DNA from: Eubacteriales bacterium
GTDB lineage: Bacteria > Bacillota > Clostridia > Oscillospirales > Oscillospiraceae
Reading direction: 5' to 3'
DNA: 20,987 nucleotides
NCBI GenBank assembly: GCA_030528965.1
Contig: JAUMXS010000005.1
Span: 1-20,987 of the forward strand
The notes below the pieces were generated by a model, which had not been told where the DNA came from, made no database searches, and worked only from the letters and a program-made list of their open reading frames with translations. A program made the position numbers and the translations under genes. Numbering within the stretch: the stretch's first letter is position 1; each line of letters opens with the position of its first letter. This document shows positions 19,001 through 20,987 of the stretch, one piece after another.

Positions 19001-19419
19001 AAATTTTGAAAAAGAAAGCTTCCGAACGCCGGCGCAGCGGCCTGCTGCTGAATGACGCCGCCGTGCTCAATGCAATGGAACACAATCACCCTCCCCGGTT
19101 CCTTCCGGTGAAATTCAACCGCAGCGGCGAAGCCGTCGGAGAGTCACTGGCCCGGACGGAACAACTGGCACAGCTTTCAAGATTTGTGGACGGTACGCTC
19201 CGCGCAATGGCGGCGGAACTGCGGCAGGGCAGTGTGGCGGCCGACCCGTTTTTCCGCAGCCAAAAGGAAAACGCCTGTGTCTGGTGCAATTATCGGGAAG
19301 CCTGTCATTTCGATGAGTCTGTCGACAACCGCCGCTGCCTCACGAAACTGAAAGCTCCCGAGTTCTGGGAGAAACTGACTGAACTGGAAACGAAGGAAGG
19401 AGGTCCGGACCATGGCTGA
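16078..19419 (+). CDS. addB: AddB subunit of the AddAB helicase-nuclease
   Basis: Partner of AddA in the complex that resects double-strand breaks and loads RecA in Firmicutes (RecBCD counterpart). The 1113-residue length is close to the usual 1150-1170. The N-terminus has the P-loop GRAGTGKT (residues 7-14) of the inactivated helicase half. The C-terminus is a RecB-type nuclease: GVADRVD (D893, D896) and VDYKTG (D910, K912). It also has the four iron-sulfur cysteines, C752 in FSACRFSYFLQYG and C1067, C1070 and C1076 in CVWCNYREAC. All catalytic and cluster residues are present, so it should be active. The ATG at 16078 has GGAGGG six bases upstream. The end overlaps addA by 8 bp, implying coupled translation and stoichiometric assembly. 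Confidence 0.96.
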   Translation: MLRLILGRAGTGKTSRIMEEIRAHAPADKEPGQHCVLIVPEQYSHEAERELCRVVGDRLSLYAEVLSFTRLAHTVALEAGGSARRYLDKGGRVLCMALALEAAAPALRVCGTAHARPELLHSLLDAVAELRSACIGSDELLAAAEQADGPLADKLHDLSLLLASYDAVTARAGADPADRLDLLAEQIPDSPSLRGAQVYVDGFIDFTMQEQKVLLSLMRTAASVTVCLGCDDLKGGSEVFDLSRSAALQLLADAREHGIPASADTVVVPESSGAMGFLEKNLFSFTEECFDAGDTVTLLRARTPAEECEYAAARVLKLVRETGCRWRDVAVAVRGFEEYRTSLESAFSRFGVPLYLTRRSDILSKPLPALISAAFAVVTGGWDAEDVFTYLKTGLANLTRAECDELENYCLLWDIHGSAWTNPAPWRQHPEGLGIPPTEESEAQLAAINSLRERAAAPLLALQERGAAAHTAREQAEALCAFLDALELADRLDERAGALESKGRSADAAEYLQLWELLTSAIEQCADILGDTPMEQQPFARLLELVLSQYDVGTIPVALDRVSAGDMDRMRRRHLRHLLVLGASDERLPLLADGGRLLSDADRQSLRELGLDLGGDGRESLSREFSLIYNCLTLPSETLYLSFAGGTDARPSFVADRLRSLFGVEVQSGDLAAARTEARVPALSLAASHDLGTHSCAARRYFQNIPEEAELLQTIEKQAKIERGRLSAEAVRGLYGDQLRLSASRIDRFSACRFSYFLQYGLRAKPRVPARFDPPAYGSFLHFVLAYVAEHAGRRGGFAALDNKALAELADEAAEAYVHEKLDDFREKSPRFIYLFRRLTHTVRQIVLDMAEELRTSDFHPLDFELDLSRAGDLPPMKLGTGKDSLTLTGVADRVDGWVHDGKLYLRVVDYKTGRKEFSLSDVWHGMGLQMLLYLFTLERGGLKRYGREIIPAGVLYVPARDALIQFPGDADDAEILKKKASERRRSGLLLNDAAVLNAMEHNHPPRFLPVKFNRSGEAVGESLARTEQLAQLSRFVDGTLRAMAAELRQGSVAADPFFRSQKENACVWCNYREACHFDESVDNRRCLTKLKAPEFWEKLTELETKEGGPDHG

Positions 19420-20987
19420 GTTTCATTTGACACCCGATCAGGAATCGGCCGTCACCGCCCGGGACAGCGCAGTACTGGTCTCCGCAGCCGCAGGCAGCGG
19501 CAAGACCCGTGTGCTGGTCGAACGGCTGATGCGCCGTGTGGCGGAAGGCGAGGATATCGACCGTTTCCTCATCATTACTTATACGCGCGCCGCGGCCGGA
19601 GAGCTCCGCGGACGTATCCAGACCGAGCTGGGCCGTCTCAGCGCCGCCCATCCCGAGGACCGGCGGCTGCGCCGTCAGGCCGGTCTTTGCTGCCGCGCAC
19701 CCATCGGTACCATCCACAGTTTCTGCACGAGCCTTCTGCGCGAAAATGCGCAGGCCCTCTCTTTGGTGCCGAATTTCCGCGTTGCCGATGATAACCGCGC
19801 GCTGGCCATCCGGGCCTCCGTTCTGGAGCGGCTCATGGACCGTCTGTATACCGAACTGGACGTACGCCCCGGTCTGCGCAGCCTGATCGACACCGTCGGC
19901 GCGGGCCGCGACGACAGCCGCCTCACGGCACTGGTGCTGGAACTGCACACAGTCCTGCGCAGTCACCCCTGGCCGGCACGCTGGGCCGCCGAACAGCTCC
20001 GCGCCATGGATGTGCGCAGCATTACGGACGCAGGTGAAACACCCTGGGGCCGTGAGATCCTCGACAACGCGGCGGAAAATGCGCTCTACTGGGCGGAACG
20101 CATGGAGAACGCTCTCCATGAAATGAGTTCCCCGGAACATGAACGTCTGTTCACGGCATACGGTCCCTCCTTTTCCGATTCTGCGGCTGGACTGCGCGCG
20201 CTGGCACGTGAATCGGCACGCGGCTGGGACGCCGCCTGCGCCTGCTTGCCGATCCCATTCCCGAACCTCAAAGCCTTCCGGGGTGAGGATGCTCTGAAAG
20301 ATGAAGTCACCGCTCTGCGAAATACTGTCAAAAAAGCCGCCGCGGACCTGCTGAAACAGCTTGAGGGTCCTTCGGAACGGCATTTACGCGAACTCGACGA
20401 GATGCGTCCCGCCATGTCGGCGCTTCTGAGCCTTGCCGTGGAACTGGATACCGCCTTTTCCGCGGAAAAACGGCGGCAGGGCCTTCTGGATTTCTCTGAT
20501 CTCGAGCATCTGAGTCTTCGTCTGCTCGAGGATCCGGAGACCGGTGCGCGTACGCCCCTCGCCGAGGCCGTCTCGCGGCGTTACTGTGAGATCATGGTCG
20601 ATGAATATCAGGACGTCAGCGAGATCCAGGACCGGCTTTTCCGCGCGGTATCGCGGGAAGATCCGGAAAACCTCTTTTTCGTGGGCGACGTGAAGCAGAG
20701 TATTTACCGCTTCCGTCTGGCCGAACCGGGCATTTTTCTCAAAAAGCTGCACAGCTGGGCCGACGCAGACGCCCCGAAGGGAACTCCCCGCCGTATCCTT
20801 CTGCGGGAAAACTTCCGCTCCCGCGGCAGTGTCCTCGCAGCGGCAAATCATGTTTTCTCGGCCCTGATGTCTCCGCGGCTCGGCGAACTGCGCTATGACG
20901 AAGAGGCATCCCTGCGGCAGGGCGCTGTCTATCCCCCCGAAGGAGAGGTCCCGGCGCTTTTGTCCGTTCTTTCTCTTCCCCGAAGCG
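19412..20987 (+). CDS. addA: AddA subunit of the AddAB helicase-nuclease (N-terminal part; runs off right edge)
   Basis: The UvrD-type 3'-5' helicase of AddAB, here 525 codons of a protein usually near 1200; the C-terminal helicase part and second nuclease domain lie outside the window. Visible are the Q motif (LTPDQESAV, Q10), Walker A AAAGSGKT (25-32), a motif Ia-like TYTRAAAGELRGRI, GTIHSFC, Walker B/motif II VDEYQDVSEIQ, motif III VGDVKQSIYRFR and motif IV-like LRENFRSRGSVL. The start ATG 19412 is embedded in the end of addB, with GGAAGGAGG shortly upstream. No frameshift or missing motif is seen in the visible part. Confidence 0.96.
   Translation, partial: MAEFHLTPDQESAVTARDSAVLVSAAAGSGKTRVLVERLMRRVAEGEDIDRFLIITYTRAAAGELRGRIQTELGRLSAAHPEDRRLRRQAGLCCRAPIGTIHSFCTSLLRENAQALSLVPNFRVADDNRALAIRASVLERLMDRLYTELDVRPGLRSLIDTVGAGRDDSRLTALVLELHTVLRSHPWPARWAAEQLRAMDVRSITDAGETPWGREILDNAAENALYWAERMENALHEMSSPEHERLFTAYGPSFSDSAAGLRALARESARGWDAACACLPIPFPNLKAFRGEDALKDEVTALRNTVKKAAADLLKQLEGPSERHLRELDEMRPAMSALLSLAVELDTAFSAEKRRQGLLDFSDLEHLSLRLLEDPETGARTPLAEAVSRRYCEIMVDEYQDVSEIQDRLFRAVSREDPENLFFVGDVKQSIYRFRLAEPGIFLKKLHSWADADAPKGTPRRILLRENFRSRGSVLAAANHVFSALMSPRLGELRYDEEASLRQGAVYPPEGEVPALLSVLSLPRS

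Overview
This window looks like a chromosomal piece of a GC-rich, Gram-positive anaerobe of the class Clostridia, probably close to the Oscillospiraceae/Ruminococcaceae. That is inferred from the combination of a complete V/A-type ATPase operon, AddAB-type (not RecBCD) recombination nuclease genes, a lipoprotein with a classic lipobox, strong AGGAGG-type ribosome binding sites and frequent GTG/TTG starts. No sequence search was possible, so the taxonomic call is a best guess. No phage, transposon, CRISPR, tRNA or rRNA gene was recognised.

Layout. (1) Positions 1-2369, minus strand: hisS (histidyl-tRNA synthetase, TTG start) followed 37 bp later by the first two thirds of a ComM/YifB-family AAA+ gene that runs off the left edge. 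(2) Positions 2370-2706: a 337-bp non-coding gap between the V-ATPase operon and hisS. It is unusually rich in inverted repeats, including a 10-bp stem enclosing two hairpins, then a second zone with mutually exclusive pairings. It is the best candidate here for an undescribed RNA element. (3) Positions 2707-11552, minus strand: a V/A-type ATPase operon in the order small ORF - H/G - I - K - E - C - F - A - B - D, tightly packed, with overlaps at C/F and A/B. The proteolipid K carries the residues that bind Na+ in Enterococcus hirae NtpK, so a sodium pump is more likely than a proton pump. The leading 74-codon ORF is AT-rich, has a strong ribosome binding site and is not a known subunit. (4) Positions 11660-13497, plus strand: an exported NagZ-like family 3 beta-N-acetylhexosaminidase and a two-CBS-domain protein, closed by a strong bidirectional terminator. 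(5) Positions 13565-15909, minus strand: a translationally coupled pair behind a near-consensus sigma-A promoter. One gene encodes a membrane-anchored class-A-beta-lactamase-fold serine hydrolase that seems to lack the deacylating glutamate. The other encodes a leucine-rich-repeat lipoprotein. (6) Positions 16078-20987, plus strand: addB and the first part of addA, overlapping by 8 bp, behind a promoter with a TATAAT -10 box and a large palindrome over its -35 region.

How the genes work together. Most of the window is housekeeping: ion pumping/ATP synthesis, translation, double-strand break repair (AddAB), DNA uptake/recombination (ComM) and cell-wall recycling (NagZ). Two loci fall outside that. 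The serine hydrolase/LRR lipoprotein pair looks like a two-protein cell-surface unit of unknown role. The structured gap between the ATPase operon and hisS may regulate hisS or terminate the ATPase transcript. I did not find a clearly new multi-gene system; the points most worth following are the RNA-like gap, the small ATPase-operon ORF and the hydrolase/LRR pair.
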